Assembly (NCBI GenBank): GCA_037043455.1
Contig: JAWPHD010001814.1
Location: forward strand, 62,001 to 126,000
Direction of reading: 5' to 3'
Length of the DNA: 64,000 nt
Origin: Cyrtodaria siliqua
Lineage: Eukaryota > Mollusca > Bivalvia > Adapedonta > Hiatellidae
Shown: positions 1 through 10,952 of the stretch, in pieces
How the letters are laid out: the number at the start of each line of letters is the position of its first letter
Numbering within the stretch: position 1 is the first letter of the stretch
Program-made: the position numbers and the translations under genes
Notes under the pieces: model-generated
What the model saw: only the letters and a program-made list of their open reading frames with translations
Databases searched by the model: none
Told to the model about the DNA's origin: nothing

Positions 1-414
1 ATAGACATTTACCTATATATAACTGTTAATGGCTAATGTTGTAAAATTATATATGTAATAATACAATAGTGATTACATGTTATGTAAAGACAACAATTTA
101 ATAGTAGTTGAATAAACAACAACAACAAAACCTTAACTAGTGCTCATACTTGTAGATATTGAACAAATCGCCTGAAACACCTTTCCGAATATTGAAAGCT
201 GTGTCTACGACGCTCAATAATATAAATAGTATACGACAAGACATTGAGCGCAGCCTTTAGTTGAAATAGGATCGAAACTTAACGAAATACACTAAAGACT
301 GTGTTCTATTATCGGTATACTAATTATCAAATATATATTTTTTATCACAAATAAAAAGGTTGTATTGGTACATATATTTACACATATATTTACACTCAGA
401 GTCGTTTTTTTATT
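1..414 (-). mobile_element. LINE A family, 3' UTR fragment, 5'-truncated
   Basis: Read on the minus strand, this stretch matches 14462-14871, in the 3' UTR of the full-length LINE A, almost base for base; I see about one indel in roughly 410 bases. The fragment is cut at its 5' side near base 414, just downstream of where the ORF2 stop would be, and runs off the left edge of the window. The corresponding place in the paralogous segment (about 54360) has no LINE, so this is an insertion in the intron just upstream of the duplicated torsin exon. The near identity to LINE A implies recent activity of the family. Confidence 0.85.
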
Positions 415-522
415 ACTCTGATTACTTATCCGCCCGTTTAGGAACATCTGAGTTCACTCCAAGTAAATTGTTCAGTGTTTTGTCTTTATATATGTTTATG
501 TTTAATGTTTGTGTTATTTTAG

Positions 523-791
523 GTGGATTATGGCACAGTGAGCTAATAACAAAACACCTTATAAGCGCATATATAATTTTCCTGCCAATGGAGCGAAAGC
601 ATGTCAAGTTATGTATCAAAGACGGACTCATATCAAAGGGTTATTATAATTCAACGGAAGAAATCTCAGATGCCAAGGTGCAGGAAATAGCTGACGAGCT
701 GACATATTTCCCAGACGATATTCAGGTCTTCTCTACGACCGGATGTAAACGAATAAACGACCGAATTCTTCTTATCATGGAGGAAGCGTAA
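523..791 (+). CDS. Torsin-like last coding exon, paralogous copy (partial gene)
   Basis: The exon follows a TTTTAG acceptor and codes for the C-terminal 88 residues of a torsin, ending in a TAA stop. It carries the torsin hallmark FLPMERKHVKLCI (human torsin-1A has FLPLEYKHLKMCI) and the sensor-II motif GCK near the end. It differs from the exon at 54462-54730 by only two amino acids (E for Q, A for S); several other base differences are silent, which suggests selection on the protein. Upstream exons would lie outside the window, and a LINE fragment sits 110 bases upstream in the intron. It could be a live tandem paralogue or an orphan exon; the window cannot decide. Confidence 0.8.
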
Positions 792-962
792 CCAGATTGT
801 TGTCTTTGAGCTAAAGAAACCATGACTTTGTGTTATTATTTTGGTGTCTGTAACACAACTGGCGCTTAATTATGTCTGCTAACATCTTAGCGACATGCAA
901 TGTTGATTTGTTTAAAACTAGCGGCGCCCCGTTATTTTTTCTACATAACTTGCATATGTGTA

Positions 963-1236
963 TTGAATTGAATTGAATTGGATTTTATAGTCGCACCAAC
1001 AGCTAAGGTCATATGGCGACTTTCCAGCTTCTACTGGTGGAGGAAGACCCCAGGTGCCCCTCCGGGCAATTTTCGTGCACGGGCGGGCACCTGGGTAGAA
1101 CCACCGACGTTCCGCAAGCCAGCTGGATAGCTTCCTCACCTAAAGATTCCTAGGCCCCTGAGGGATCGAACCTACAGCGGTGAGGGGCAAGTGATTGCAA
1201 GTCAGAGACTCTATCCACTCGGCCACGGACGCTCCA
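963..1236 (-). mobile_element. tRNA-derived SINE (family S), complete copy with target-site duplication
   Basis: The minus strand starts with a tRNA-like head that has an A box (complement of 1215-1225, TGGCCGAGTGG) and a B box (complement of 1162-1172, GGTTCGATCCC). A body containing GGTTCTACCCAGGTGC follows, and it ends in AATTC repeats. The flanks are a 13-bp direct repeat, TTGCATATGTGTA, at 950-962 and 1237-1249. The paralogous segment at 54870 has only one copy of that 13-mer, so this is a clean insertion made after the segmental duplication. Related copies are at 5242-5421 and about 50445-50665. Confidence 0.9.
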
Positions 1237-1300
1237 TTGCATATGTGTAATCATTAGTATTAATTATTGGAATCATGTTAAGCAAATTGTTTTAAAATAA

Positions 1301-1429
1301 TACTTACTGTTGATTATATTGCACAAATAATGTATTTAAATAATACTTACTGTTGATTATATTGCACCAATAATGTATTTAAATAATACTTACTGTTGAT
1401 TATATTGCACCAATAATGTATTTAAACAT
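1301..1429. repeat. 43-bp tandem repeat, three units
   Basis: The motif TACTTACTGTTGATTATATT starts at 1301, 1344 and 1387. The paralogous region near 54946 has two units, so the unit number changed after the segmental duplication. Confidence 0.85.
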
Positions 1430-2098
1430 TTGGTAGAATACTGAAGAATATTGAAAACTCAAAATGTTATTTAATTATGTGCAAGCAGGTTTAAAGCCAA
1501 AATGATAGTGGACTTATAAACCCGGGTGCTAATGTTAACGCTTGATACACAATTCAAGATTGCCATGTGTCTCTTTAAGACTGAGAAGCAATTTTAAAAA
1601 TATGAATATTATGACTATCGAATAAAAAAAGGACGTCATGTGTTTGGTTTCAGTCAGTTTCATTCAGTGAAATAACGTTAAATACAGATGCTTATGAGGT
1701 TGTTATTATGAACAGGTAAACAAATAACGTGTTTTCAAGAACTACATGTAGATCTCCTTCAGTTCAACTTTCATGAAACTGCGTATTGTATACTAACCGT
1801 TTAATCGCCAGCAGGGGCCCGTTTTATGAAACATCTTACGATCACTTTGATCGTAAATCAAATTATTAAATGTATTGCTATATGTTACGTTAAACAGATA
1901 AAACGACTTTCAGTAAACTATCTAATACCTGTGTTGTTTATGCAATATTTCCATGCATCATTGCTTGCTTCAAATACTTTTAAGGAAAATGGCTGAAATT
2001 ATTTTATTTTGACTTACGATCAAAAGTATCGTAGGTTGCATCACCTTCGAACAGATCAAGTCCAATAACCACCAAACAATAACACATACAATCGGGAT

Positions 2099-2117
2099 CT
2101 CTCTCTCTCTCTCTCTT
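2099..2117. repeat. (CT)n microsatellite
   Basis: This is a simple CT run followed by a T run. The paralogous site at about 55735-55753 has a similar tract. Confidence 0.9.
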
Positions 2118-2149
2118 TTCCTTTTTTTTTAGAAAATGTAATTTATTAC

Positions 2150-3115
2150 AGTGGCCTTGCCTACGACGGCCCATTTGATTATCTTTTATTTCACTTCAAT
2201 TTCCCGAATTCTGAATTCCGAAAATATGTAAATCTTTTAAATATTGGGTACTGTACATTGCAAATCCCAGGGCTCGTGGGTTCAAATCTCACAGGAGGCT
2301 TTTTTTTTTATCCCCCCAACCCCCCCACCCCGAAGGGTGGCATATAGTAGTCACACTGTTAGTCGGTCCGTCCGTCCGTCCGTCAGTGGTTCGTTCGTAC
2401 TATCTTGTCCGGTAAATAACTCTGACATTTATGGATGGATTTTCAAATAACTTGGCACAAATGCTCACCACAACAAGACGACGTGTCGTGTGCAATTTCC
2501 AAGTCGGTGTCTCCAAGGTCAAGGTTACACTTAGAGGTCAAAGGTAAAAAATAAGTGCTTTCCGGCTTGTCCGGTAAATAACTTTGACATTTATGGATTT
2601 TCGGAATTCAGAAGTGTGAACCATATGGTACTAGATTAAGGATACTGGGCGTTGTCAGGCATACGGACATACGCACTCACGTGGGGCGGTGGAGTGTTTG
2701 TGGGTGGGGGGGGGGAGGGTGAGTGGGGGTAGGTGGAGGTTGGCGTCCTTGTTCCCAGGATCACTGTTCCTCAGATCCCCAAAAGCACTGTTATTCTAGT
2801 ATCCCTGGATCCCTTAAAATAATTTTCAATTTTCCCCAGATCCCTAAAAATAGTTGGCCATGTTCCCCAGATCCCAAATATCCCTGTGAGAAACAAAGAA
2901 AGAATAAAGAAAAGCACAAACACATCCCTTGGGTGTGTGTGTGGGGGGAGGGAGGAGGGTAAATTAAAACGATTTAAAATAATAATGCGTCGATACTGTT
3001 TCTAAATGCCGGAGAGGAATGGGGGAGAAGGCGGAGGGGGAAGGGGCAATATACCCTAGTTCAACAGTGTCTGTGCATATTTCAAATATGTTTCTATAAT
3101 ACACAATGTTGGTTC
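2150..3115. mobile_element. TIR element, truncated paralogue of 55785-57225
   Basis: The left inverted repeat and body match 55785-56765, including a TCCG run and a tRNA T-arm-like GTGGGTTCAAATCTCACAGG at about 2277-2296. The right inverted repeat seen at 57060-57225 is absent here because homology between the two segments stops near 3115. The segment also contains CCTTGTCCGG-type motifs and an AAGGTCAAGG module repeated between the two copies. I see no protein-coding capacity. Confidence 0.6.
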
Positions 3116-3262
3116 TTGGAATTGTTCTATATGTATGCATGTTAACTTAGTTTAAAGACCACCACTGTGCAAATACGTAATGTACAGTTGGTCACATAAA
3201 CTACTTTGTTGTCTGTACAGTCATTTCCCGAATTTTGTGCTTGTCAGTTTACAAGTCTAACT
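3116..3262. other. Unannotated AT-rich spacer
   Basis: I see no gene, tandem repeat or inverted repeat here. It lies between the segmental-duplication breakpoint and the decayed minus-strand gene. Confidence 0.5.
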
Positions 3263-4200
3263 TCAATAAAACGCTTCAGAATAAAGAACTATATGTAGTC
3301 TGAATTCATTAACAAGTGATGGCTTTACCTTTCTCTGGTTTAATGTGGGAGAATCTTCAAAACCCCATAAATTAATATCTCTTAACGTTTGTTCTTGAAC
3401 CCCTGCATTGATCTTATTACGGTCTACACACATATTAAAAGTTTCAATTTGGTCTGGATCAAATTGGCTCATTGCTTCAACCATCTCAGTTATAATACCT
3501 GGTGCCATAGAAGTCACAGGGGATTTCATTTTATCTAAGATCTTTCTGCCGGGCACAGAAAATATAATTTCAGATTCCGAAGGTCTATATAAACCTGGTG
3601 TTGTCTGCATCTTTTGGACAGGAGTTTTTCATTCCACTCATGAACCTCAAGAATTTCCCTTAAACATTGTCCGCAACTAGTCTATTAAACTTCATGAATC
3701 TATCAGTATGGACTACCGTTTTAAGGTAATGTAACACTTTAGGCAAAATATTACACATCTCATCTAAATATTCGTTATCATCACTTTCAGTGATATACAA
3801 ACTATTGACAGATAAATCGTTATCATCATCTTCAAAATCAACATCGTACGCCATCATCATTAACATTGTTATTAACTTTAACGCCATACAAGTTTGTTTC
3901 ATCCCACTGAATATTAGGGCTATAAACAGGAGACTCAGTTTCAACAGGAGATTCAGTTTCTAATTTAGAAATTCGTATTGTTTCTCGCAATTTATCACAG
4001 TAGATAAATGTGTCATCACTTCTGACGATCTCAGGTGTAACTGTATTGTTTTTGGACTGCCATATTGCTTGTTTAGTTTTGCCCGAAAGATACACTAGCT
4101 TTTTTATTTTTAACTGATTTTTGGGATGTGTTATTATGTTGTGGTCAGTGATATCGGTAAACTGTAGGCACATGAGGCAGTATACACATTTAAACTGGTG
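3263..4200 (-). pseudogene. Decayed gene of unrecognised family with zinc-finger-like N terminus
   Basis: Three minus-strand reading frames follow each other (4173-3838, 3944-3660, 3610-3263), each in a different phase, as expected of one protein broken by frameshifts. The first part has clustered cysteines (KCVYCLMC) followed by a histidine pair about 20 residues later, resembling a single zinc finger. The middle part is acidic (DFEDDDND). The last part contains SEIIFSVPGRKILDKM and a segment ending INLWGFEDSPTLNQRK. Between the second and third frames, KFLRFMSGMKN can still be read. It feels like an invertebrate multi-copy family of unknown function, but I cannot name it. No splice sites explain the frame changes. 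Confidence 0.45.
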
Positions 4201-4371
4201 TTAGATCAGATTTTCTGAGATCTGAAAAATAAGAATAAGAAGTTTACAAAATGTTAAATCTATAAATCCAAAGCGAATATTGGATCGACTGATAACGCAC
4301 AGTTTTCCATTTAAACCTTAATCCAACTTTGTATTGAGATCCTGCCACCTTTTTTAAGGTTACACAACAAT

Positions 4372-4610
4372 TAACAGAATGTCAGTCATGTAACAAGATG
4401 GATGTGACGTACACTCGTTACTTTTTGTGTAACAGAATGTCAGTCCTGTAACAAGATGGAGTGACGTACACTCGTTACTTTTTGTGTAACAGAATGTCAG
4501 TCCTGTAATAAGATGGAGTGACGTACACTCGTTACTTTTTGTGTAACAGAATGTCAGTCCTGTAACAAGATGGAGTGACGTACACTCGTTACTTTTTGTG
4601 TAATCTTGAA
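4372..4610. repeat. 57-bp tandem repeat, four units
   Basis: The motif GTCAGTCNTGTAACAAGATG recurs at 4381, 4439, 4496 and 4553. The first unit has two extra bases. An open frame across it on the minus strand is a product of the repeat length (57 = 3x19) and is not taken as a gene. Confidence 0.9.
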
Positions 4611-4629
4611 ACAGATGGGTGAATCCCAC

Positions 4630-5231
4630 TGAAACGTTGGATTAACTTTTACAAAATAGCTATTTTCTTTTAAAAAGAACTTTGAAAATACAAATGATTG
4701 TTCATTCTCGTACCACTTTTTTGTCAGTATTGTAATTCATGTTGATATCTCTGGGTCATGATGCATGCTCTAACACCATTTCTGTGATATCAACTATTTC
4801 AATAAGTGTTATTATATGGTATGGCAATGATTTAAACAAAAACGTGATCATTAATTCCCATTAACACCAAAACAGGCCCCAAACATTATATCTTTGTTAT
4901 TAATCTTTAAAAAAGTAATGGTATTTTTAAAGGCGGTAACGCAATTACAAAACAAGTTGCTATAGGACAATTTTAGATAGTAACAACTCAATCTCATACA
5001 ATTTTACATATTGCAGTACATGAAGAGATATTACAGAAACTAACCGTACATTTTTTAAAAGTTTGTGATCGACTACCTATACAGTAAACGAGTAACTAAC
5101 GGTACAGTCTTTCGAAAGTCGGTGGGGTTATTGATTTTGTTTAAATTCATCAAAAAGGCAACTGTTAGGCGACATAAGTTATATGCTTTTGACTACGGGA
5201 ATGTTTATATTTATCTCTGGTCACAACTTTG
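4630..5231. other. Unannotated AT-rich sequence
   Basis: No open frame of note, repeat or element end was recognised in this 600-base stretch. Confidence 0.5.
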
Positions 5232-5241
5232 AGCTACATGA

Positions 5242-5421
5242 TTGATTGAATTGAATTGGATTTTATAGTCGCACCAACAGCTAAGGTCATATGGCGACTT
5301 TCCAGCTTCCATTGGTGGAGGAAGACCCCAGGTGCCCCTCCGGGAAATTTTCGTTCACGGGCGGGCACCTGGGTAGAACCACCGACGTTCCGCAAGCCAG
5401 CTGGATAGCTTCCTCACATTA
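5242..5421 (-). mobile_element. SINE family S, 5'-truncated copy
   Basis: On the minus strand it matches the body of the SINE at 963-1236, from TGAGGAAGCTATCCAGCTGG to the AATTC tail, and lacks the tRNA-like head. A 10-bp target-site duplication, AGCTACATGA, flanks it at 5232-5241 and 5422-5431. Head loss with intact tail and target-site duplication is the normal result of incomplete reverse transcription. Confidence 0.85.
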
Positions 5422-5431
5422 AGCTACATGA

Positions 5432-6097
5432 AATAGTTTACAGTAACAAAATAGTTAATAAAATTGACGTGGATCGTATACCAATGCAAAACAGCATGAG
5501 ATTGGGGCATGCTTTTTTAAGTAGAGAGTCCATCAAAATTCAAACGATTCCATGATGTGATTCATTGTCCATTGGCCAATACATATCAAACGTAATTGCT
5601 TTATAGTAAATCCAAAGAATAAATAAATAAAGATATAAAAATCGAACAGGAAAAGCAGCATTCAAGGACGACAGTCAACCACAAACACTCACAGAATCAA
5701 AGAACAAATTTAAAGATGAATAAAAGGCCAAATAAGACATCAAAAACACAAAAGGGTTGACAATAGGGCTACCGCCTTGGAACGGTCAGTGGCAAAAAGG
5801 TCGCTGGGGGTTTAAACCAGGTTCTAGGCTGCACCAAACCTCGCACAATAAAATGAATTGAATGTTAAAAAAACTAAAATAAAAAAAAGCTTTGAAAAAG
5901 AAATACTTGTAAAAACAACAGGTATATTTCCTTTTCAAGATGGAGTTACCTCCCCTTTATGTTAATTTTTCCCTATAGATGGCGCTCCACGCTGATGACG
6001 TAGATTCCGCCATGCGGAAATTTCCCTGTTGAGGTACAGATACGATTTATCATAGACATACATGGATTTATCATATAACTATTCCGACAAAAATATC
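5432..6097. other. Non-coding sequence upstream of P2RX7_C-like exon 1
   Basis: No gene is seen. The last ~150 bases (5945-6097) are less AT-rich and include ATAGATGGCGCTCC and TGATGACGTAGA, so they may be the promoter and 5' UTR of the gene fragment that begins at 6098. This is an inference from position and composition. Confidence 0.3.
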
Positions 6098-6263
6098 ATG
6101 GAGGAAGAATTACTGGACAAATGAGTTCGTTGTACAGCCGTACATGTATGAGCCACGGCCTGTTGCAAAACAGCAAGCTTATCAGTCTGAATCTTAAAGT
6201 GATGACAGACTTCAACCGTTCAACGCTTTGCCTGATTGCAGAGAGAATCAGACATACCGGCTG
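6098..6263 (+). pseudogene. P2RX7_C-like gene, candidate first exon (broken)
   Basis: An ATG followed by MEEE is separated by a one-base shift from a frame reading YWTNEFVVQPYMYEPRPVA, then an acidic stretch (SES, SDD) with a TAA at 6195. Many invertebrate P2X7-intracellular-domain-like proteins have an N-terminal 'QPYMYEP' block followed by acidic residues before the zinc-binding domain. A GT donor follows CTG at 6264. Its phase does not match the next exon as it stands, so further decay is likely. The family call rests on remembered patterns plus the matching downstream fragments and is moderate. Confidence 0.4.
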
Positions 6264-6853
6264 GTAATTATATTTTGTAATCGCGTATGATAATTACGTA
6301 TTGTTTGCTAATCCATTTAAGTATGACAGGGAGGTGAGTAAGTCGAATTACGTTGTCTGTTCTGTAAAATGAAACCGTTCGATGGCTGTCTTACAATACC
6401 CACCCACCAACGTGACGATGCATCGTACATTTCGTTCTTGTTCATTGCCGGCATAATGTCAAGGTGTATATGTTTTTCAGTAGCATTAGTTTAAATAACT
6501 GGTAGGCCTAACATGTATGAAAAAGAGTCGAATCGCAATCTCTAGATTTTATGTCTGTTAATCGATTGTTCCCCACCCACTAAAGTCACGACGCATCGCC
6601 CTTTTTGTGATTGTTTATTGCCGAGGTATGTGTCACGGTGTTGTGTTTTTTTTTTGCATATATTGCCTTCATATTTTTAGATAAAGTGACCTAGTATGAC
6701 TAAATGAATTCTGGTCACCGTGATCAAATGCCTGCAAATTGATTTATTTTATTATAAAGTGCCAGTCTAAAACATTTTCATTTTGAAAAACAGTACTTAT
6801 TTAAAATATGATTTTGCTTGGTCTACAAAGATTTGTGTTTCTTTCAATTACAG

Positions 6854-6902
6854 GTGTGGCTGTACCCACGGCAGTGCCATGAAAACACAAAATGATTCAC
6901 CC
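6854..6902 (+). pseudogene. P2RX7_C-like gene, 5' part of zinc-binding exon (interrupted)
   Basis: After a TTTCAATTACAG acceptor the sequence reads CGCTHGSAMKTQNDS. The family motif is C-x-C-x-x-C-x-x-M-P-T. Here the first two cysteines, the M and the T fall at the right spacing, but the third cysteine is glycine (GGC instead of TGC). The exon stops at 6902, where the inverted repeat of element T1 begins, and appears to resume at 19268. I read it as a host-like gene disrupted by T1. Alternatives are a chance match or a gene piece captured by the element. Confidence 0.45.
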
Positions 6903-7619
6903 TTTTGCCATTATCAAATCTCGCTCTCGTTTTTCGCGAGATTTCGAGTTCGGGGTGTCTCAACACTAACTCTGTATAGTGAATATACAGTGGTTATTTG
7001 TTTTAGACACATTTTAGAACGTATCATGCAAACATATAATGCGAGTGCTGTTTCTAGGTGTGCTAGTAATATAAGCTGTCAGACTATTGACCTTTTCTGG
7101 GTAAAATGGCTTTTTTATTGCCATTATAATGATACCTTGAAACTGAAAGTAGATATAGAAGTGCGCCACGGTTACTCAAATAGCATACTCCTCGCGTTTC
7201 GTGAATTATTTAAAGTAATTAGCTTTACTTATTACACTTAAATAAGTCCCTGCATTTTAATTACAATTAACAAGTTATATATATACAGTATATAACTTTC
7301 TTGTAAACAGAAACGGATCATATTAATCTTTTCTACCAGTAGTTTGAGAGTCCAATACTGTGCATGCTGAGTTTTCAATTCACTTCTTAACCTAAGTATA
7401 TAAATTCTCCTTTAAATAATGTTCATAAAAGTATATTCCACAAACGAATATGTATTGCAAAGAGTCATTTACTGTTGGTAATTGTTACGACAATTATTAT
7501 GTAAAATAATTAACAGGACTCTGTAATATATTGTTATTCCTTCCACAGTATAAGATTTCATAAATCATAGGACCTACATAGATATATAGCTATGCCAAAA
7601 ACAATTAATTGAACAGTTG
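6903..7619 (+). repeat. T1 left terminal inverted repeat
   Basis: Its outer ~350 bases match the complement of 18915-19267 and its inner part (about 7430-7619, including ATCATAGGACCTACAT) matches 18732-18925. An open frame at 6783-7241 runs into this repeat from the flank and is not a gene. Confidence 0.8.
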
Positions 7620-7642
7620 CTAATGTTGAGTTTATGGCAGGT

Positions 7643-8391
7643 TGTATATTGCAATCAAAAGATAAAGGGTTTCTCCAATAGTAAAAATGCGGTACCCCGT
7701 GGCTTATTGGCTGTCCAAAGCAGGATGTTTGTTTAGATCAAAGAGGCCATAAATCACAAACACTGGCTACCCGTCGTGTGTTGACATCATATATATACAG
7801 TATATATTGTGTACAATTTTAATTTTCAATTTTATGTATACATGTATTATGTATAACGTCGGAAAGCAGTTTGTATATAGAATTTGCCGGTGTGGTGTTT
7901 ATTTGTAATTATGTTGATGTTTTGAAACCGAAAGTAGGTAGCCTAATATTGTCGATGTTCCTGACCTTATTCGAAGATCATAATTATTGTGTTTCTTCAA
8001 TTGATATGAAAGTTCGTTTATCTGCAAGACAGATGCAATATGTGACAAGAAATACATAATTTCGATTTAAATAACAAACAAGCATGAAACATATTTATTT
8101 TTTTTGACAAATCCGACAGAACGTAATCTATTTGTAATGTGTTTAGTTTCACAAATGCATACTACAAATAAAATTGAAAATTAAAACAGTTAGCTGAAGT
8201 TATTTGTTTACCCTCGCCGTATGCACAAATTAAAATATGACACAATTATAATATATATCTGATGTCAACACACCACGCGCAGCCAGTGTTTGTGATTTAT
8301 GGCCTCTTTGTCCTGCTTTGGACAGCCAATTAGCCACGGGGTATTGCAATATTACTATTGGAGAAACCCTTTATCTTTTGATTGCAATAAA
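7643..8391. mobile_element. Foldback element with ~150-bp arms
   Basis: The left arm, 7643-7812 (TTGCAATCAAAAGATAAAGG onwards), is the inverted copy of about 8240-8391. The arms share CCCCGTGGCT, TTGGCTGTCCAAAGCAGGA and CACAAACACTGGCTA. The ~430-base centre holds a TATATATACAGTATATA palindrome and no credible gene. It is nested just inside the left TIR of T1. Confidence 0.75.
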
Positions 8392-8660
8392 CAACATGCA
8401 AATAAAATCAGGTGAAATACTGCGTGTCTTTTGAGTATATATTCGGAAATATATGTATATAATATACATCTGTTCAAATCTTACACTTATTGGTTGTCCC
8501 GTTTTCTCACAGTAGCCAATTTATCTCATAGCGCACACGCTTCGTGTTTCGCCCTGGTACGTGTCACGTGATCCTGTGACGTCATTGGTACCAAACGATT
8601 AGCGGTGTCGCATTGAGTTGTATAGTATTATCTATGTAGGATTACGTTTTATGGTACTTG
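8392..8660 (+). promoter_or_regulatory. Possible promoter region of the THAP gene
   Basis: The stretch contains an E-box CACGTG (8565-8570) and a perfect cAMP-response-element palindrome TGACGTCA (8577-8584) 75-90 bases upstream of the THAP reading frame. Such motifs occur by chance, so this is only suggestive. An ATG at 8651 lies one frame off from the THAP frame. Confidence 0.25.
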
Positions 8661-8757
8661 TTAAAAATACCGTGTGCTGTTGCTGGATGAAAAAGTTTGC
8701 ATAAAGAAGGACAAGATAATAACATTAGTTTCTTTCGTTTCCCTAATCGAGATAATT
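8661..8757 (+). pseudogene. THAP-type zinc finger, N-terminal half (broken)
   Basis: The frame starting at 8667 reads IPCAVAG, then a TGA stop at 8688-8690 where the second zinc cysteine is expected (TGC or TGT to TGA), then KSLHKEGQDNNISFFRFPNR. CAVxGC...SFFRFP is the start of a C2CH THAP domain (compare INISFHRFP in human THAP2). A candidate ATG at 8651 is out of frame. The sequence leaves the THAP pattern at about 8757, where LINE A begins. The other half of the domain is at 15205. Confidence 0.7.
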
Positions 8758-9172
8758 ATATATTAATATTTGAAGTGTGGGTAGACCGTTATGACACGTG
8801 ACACAATGGCGGACAACAGTACACTTTAAATTGACGGGATAGAAAAAAATTGGAATATTTGCTAATAAATGACATAAAACGTGATTTATAGAGTGATAGT
8901 GACTAGGAATATATGAGACACACGTCCAGATGAAATTCGTGCTATAATTATCATGTGATATTGTGAAATTTGTGAGAAAGACGCCGGACGTTGCGAGCGG
9001 GAAACATAATAACAGACCAAGGCTTAGACGTATACCGTATACCGTGCTTGCAAGTATTATTTATATTTTGAGCCCAAGTACTGATTTGCAGAATAGTTAC
9101 AATAATATAAAACATATTAACAATACAGTTTTATAAATACACAAACGTACAAATTTATAAATGCTGTAAGTA

Positions 9173-10841
9173 ATGGGTAAAACAAAGAAAACAGATAACA
9201 AAGGACAGGTTCACACCCCTGAGAAACTAGTGAACACTTATCAACTAATACCCCCTACGGGAACTCTCAATACAATTGACATGCTCGGTCAGTCGAGAGA
9301 GGTATTATACGGTCAACAAAGTGGTACAATGAATATGCAAAACGTTCAAAACATGCAGTGTCAAGATCAAGGTCAATATCCAAATATAAACGGAGTACAT
9401 CAAAATGCCGATCAACACTTATAACGGTACATACGCACAATACAATCCACCTCCGGAAACTAGGCAAATGAACGACACAGGCTTGCCACAATGGGCAGCC
9501 AATATGTGTCAACAAATGATGTATATCCAAAGTACCCTTGAAAAACAAAATAATAGATGGCAATCCGTGGAATGTCAAATATTAGCTCAAAATGAAAAAT
9601 TGGTTAAAATGGAGTCACGACTAATAGAGATGACAAACATTAAACAAGATATTGAGCAAACCAACACCAATGTATACCAAATACAACATGAAATAAAATC
9701 TTTGAAAACAAGAGTAGCAGAATATGACGGCACAGTTCAAGAATATAGTGATATATGTGATGATATAACGAGCAATAACAGCAACACAGACGCACAAATT
9801 AACGCTGTTATTAAACAAATGCAAAAACTAGAAGAAACCCAACAAACAATTAACGAAAAACATGAAGAAATTAATGAAAGGGTCACAGATGTACAATGGC
9901 GAAGCATGCAAGAAAACCTAGTTTTCTCTGGAATACCAGAAGCGGAAAATATTATTGAAAATGGCGAAAACTGTGAAACTATAGTCCAAAACTTTATCAA
10001 AAATGAAATGAAAATCGACAAGAATATATCATTCGATCGAGTACATCGTCTGGGGAGATACAATAGAAATCATGTTTATCCACGTCCAGTTGTAGCCAAA
10101 TTCACGTATTATAAAGACAAAGAATTTGTAAAACAAATGGCACCAAAAACACTTACAGACAGTGGGTATTTCGTAAGGGAACAATTCCCACAAGAAATAG
10201 AAAATAAACGAAAGAAATTATATGGCGTAGCAAAGGAAGCACGAAAAGACCCGAACAATAAGGTTCGGCTCGTACGAGACAAATTGTACATAAACCAACA
10301 ACAGTACATACCAGAAGAAACAATGGACGAAGTAACACACAGGGACAGACACGAGAAGGACACGGGAAGTAGCCGATCTACATTTAAAATGCAAATCAGA
10401 GACAACAATCAAAGCAAATACCAATATGGAGAAATGCAAAACAAACAACGTCGTGACAATGACTACAAGACGAAAAACACAACGTGGACAAGAACATTTA
10501 AACGGAGGCAACCGGCACAAACGCCATCGCCCAGCACAAGTAACGACATATTACTAAATAAAAAATTTGCATCTTTACAATGGAGCAGTTCAATAAACAC
10601 TCCGCTACAGCGTCAAAATAATGCCGGTAAAAAGAAAGCATCCTCTCCACTGGACAGTGACATTACATTTAAAAAACAGAATATTGATAGTGACATATCT
10701 GATAGTGAAGAAAGCACTATACTCATTGACTTTGACGCCACACAAGAACCGCTGAACACACAAGTATCAGTAAACGACATGAGCGCAGACGAGACACATG
10801 TACCAACAGACGATACAATAGCTAGCGGCGAGAACGAATAG
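9173..10841 (+). pseudogene. LINE A ORF1 protein (RNA-binding, one frameshift)
   Basis: Two overlapping frames, 9173-9424 and 9405-10841, make up ORF1 with a single-base shift inside their overlap. Reading from 9405: a Q-rich N terminus, a heptad-rich coiled coil at about residues 45-160, an RRM-like core starting at NLVFSGIPE (about residue 170) with RVHRLGR and PRPVVAKF, then a basic C-terminal domain with KDPNNKVRLVRDKLYIN. This is the architecture of L1-type ORF1 proteins, which bind the element RNA and trimerise through the coiled coil. The shift at 9405-9424 is probably a mutation; a programmed shift is possible but unsupported. Confidence 0.8.
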
Positions 10842-10952
10842 CGATCTGATGGAGACGACTACTGTGATCTTAACAATAGTGACAATTACCCACGTGCTGA
10901 TCACGCTCGTCAACCCAGTACAAGTTGTCATTTACAAACTGAAATAAAGATC

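Larger units (their letters stand above)
886..1578. mobile_element. Small non-autonomous DNA element (AGGGACACATGGCAAT-type ends), copy 1
   Basis: The right end reads AGATTGCCATGTGTCTCTTTAA and the left end is a degraded GACATGCAAT. The best copy, at 51685-53360, has TTAA followed by AGGGACACATGGCAAT and ends with the inverted complement plus TTAA. This copy holds the 43-bp repeat and, interrupting it, a SINE. It has no coding capacity. TTAA flanks are typical of piggyBac-like and some other cut-and-paste elements; I do not assign a superfamily. Confidence 0.5.
418..3115. repeat. Segmental duplication, copy 1
   Basis: This segment is homologous in direct orientation to 54366-56765. It starts at the 'CTCTGATTACT' junction upstream of a torsin last exon and continues through the exon, its 3' flank, a TTAA-flanked small element, a CT microsatellite and the left two thirds of a TIR element. 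Copy 1 differs by a SINE insertion (963-1236), by three instead of two copies of a 43-bp repeat, and by lack of about 43 bases present near 55231-55273 in copy 2. Homology stops near 3115, inside the TIR element, so the duplication breakpoint lies there. Confidence 0.85.

Noticed and set aside
4360..4629. Minus-strand 89-residue frame with TKSNECTSLHL repeats
   Set aside because: The 57-bp tandem unit is a multiple of three, so an open frame arises automatically.
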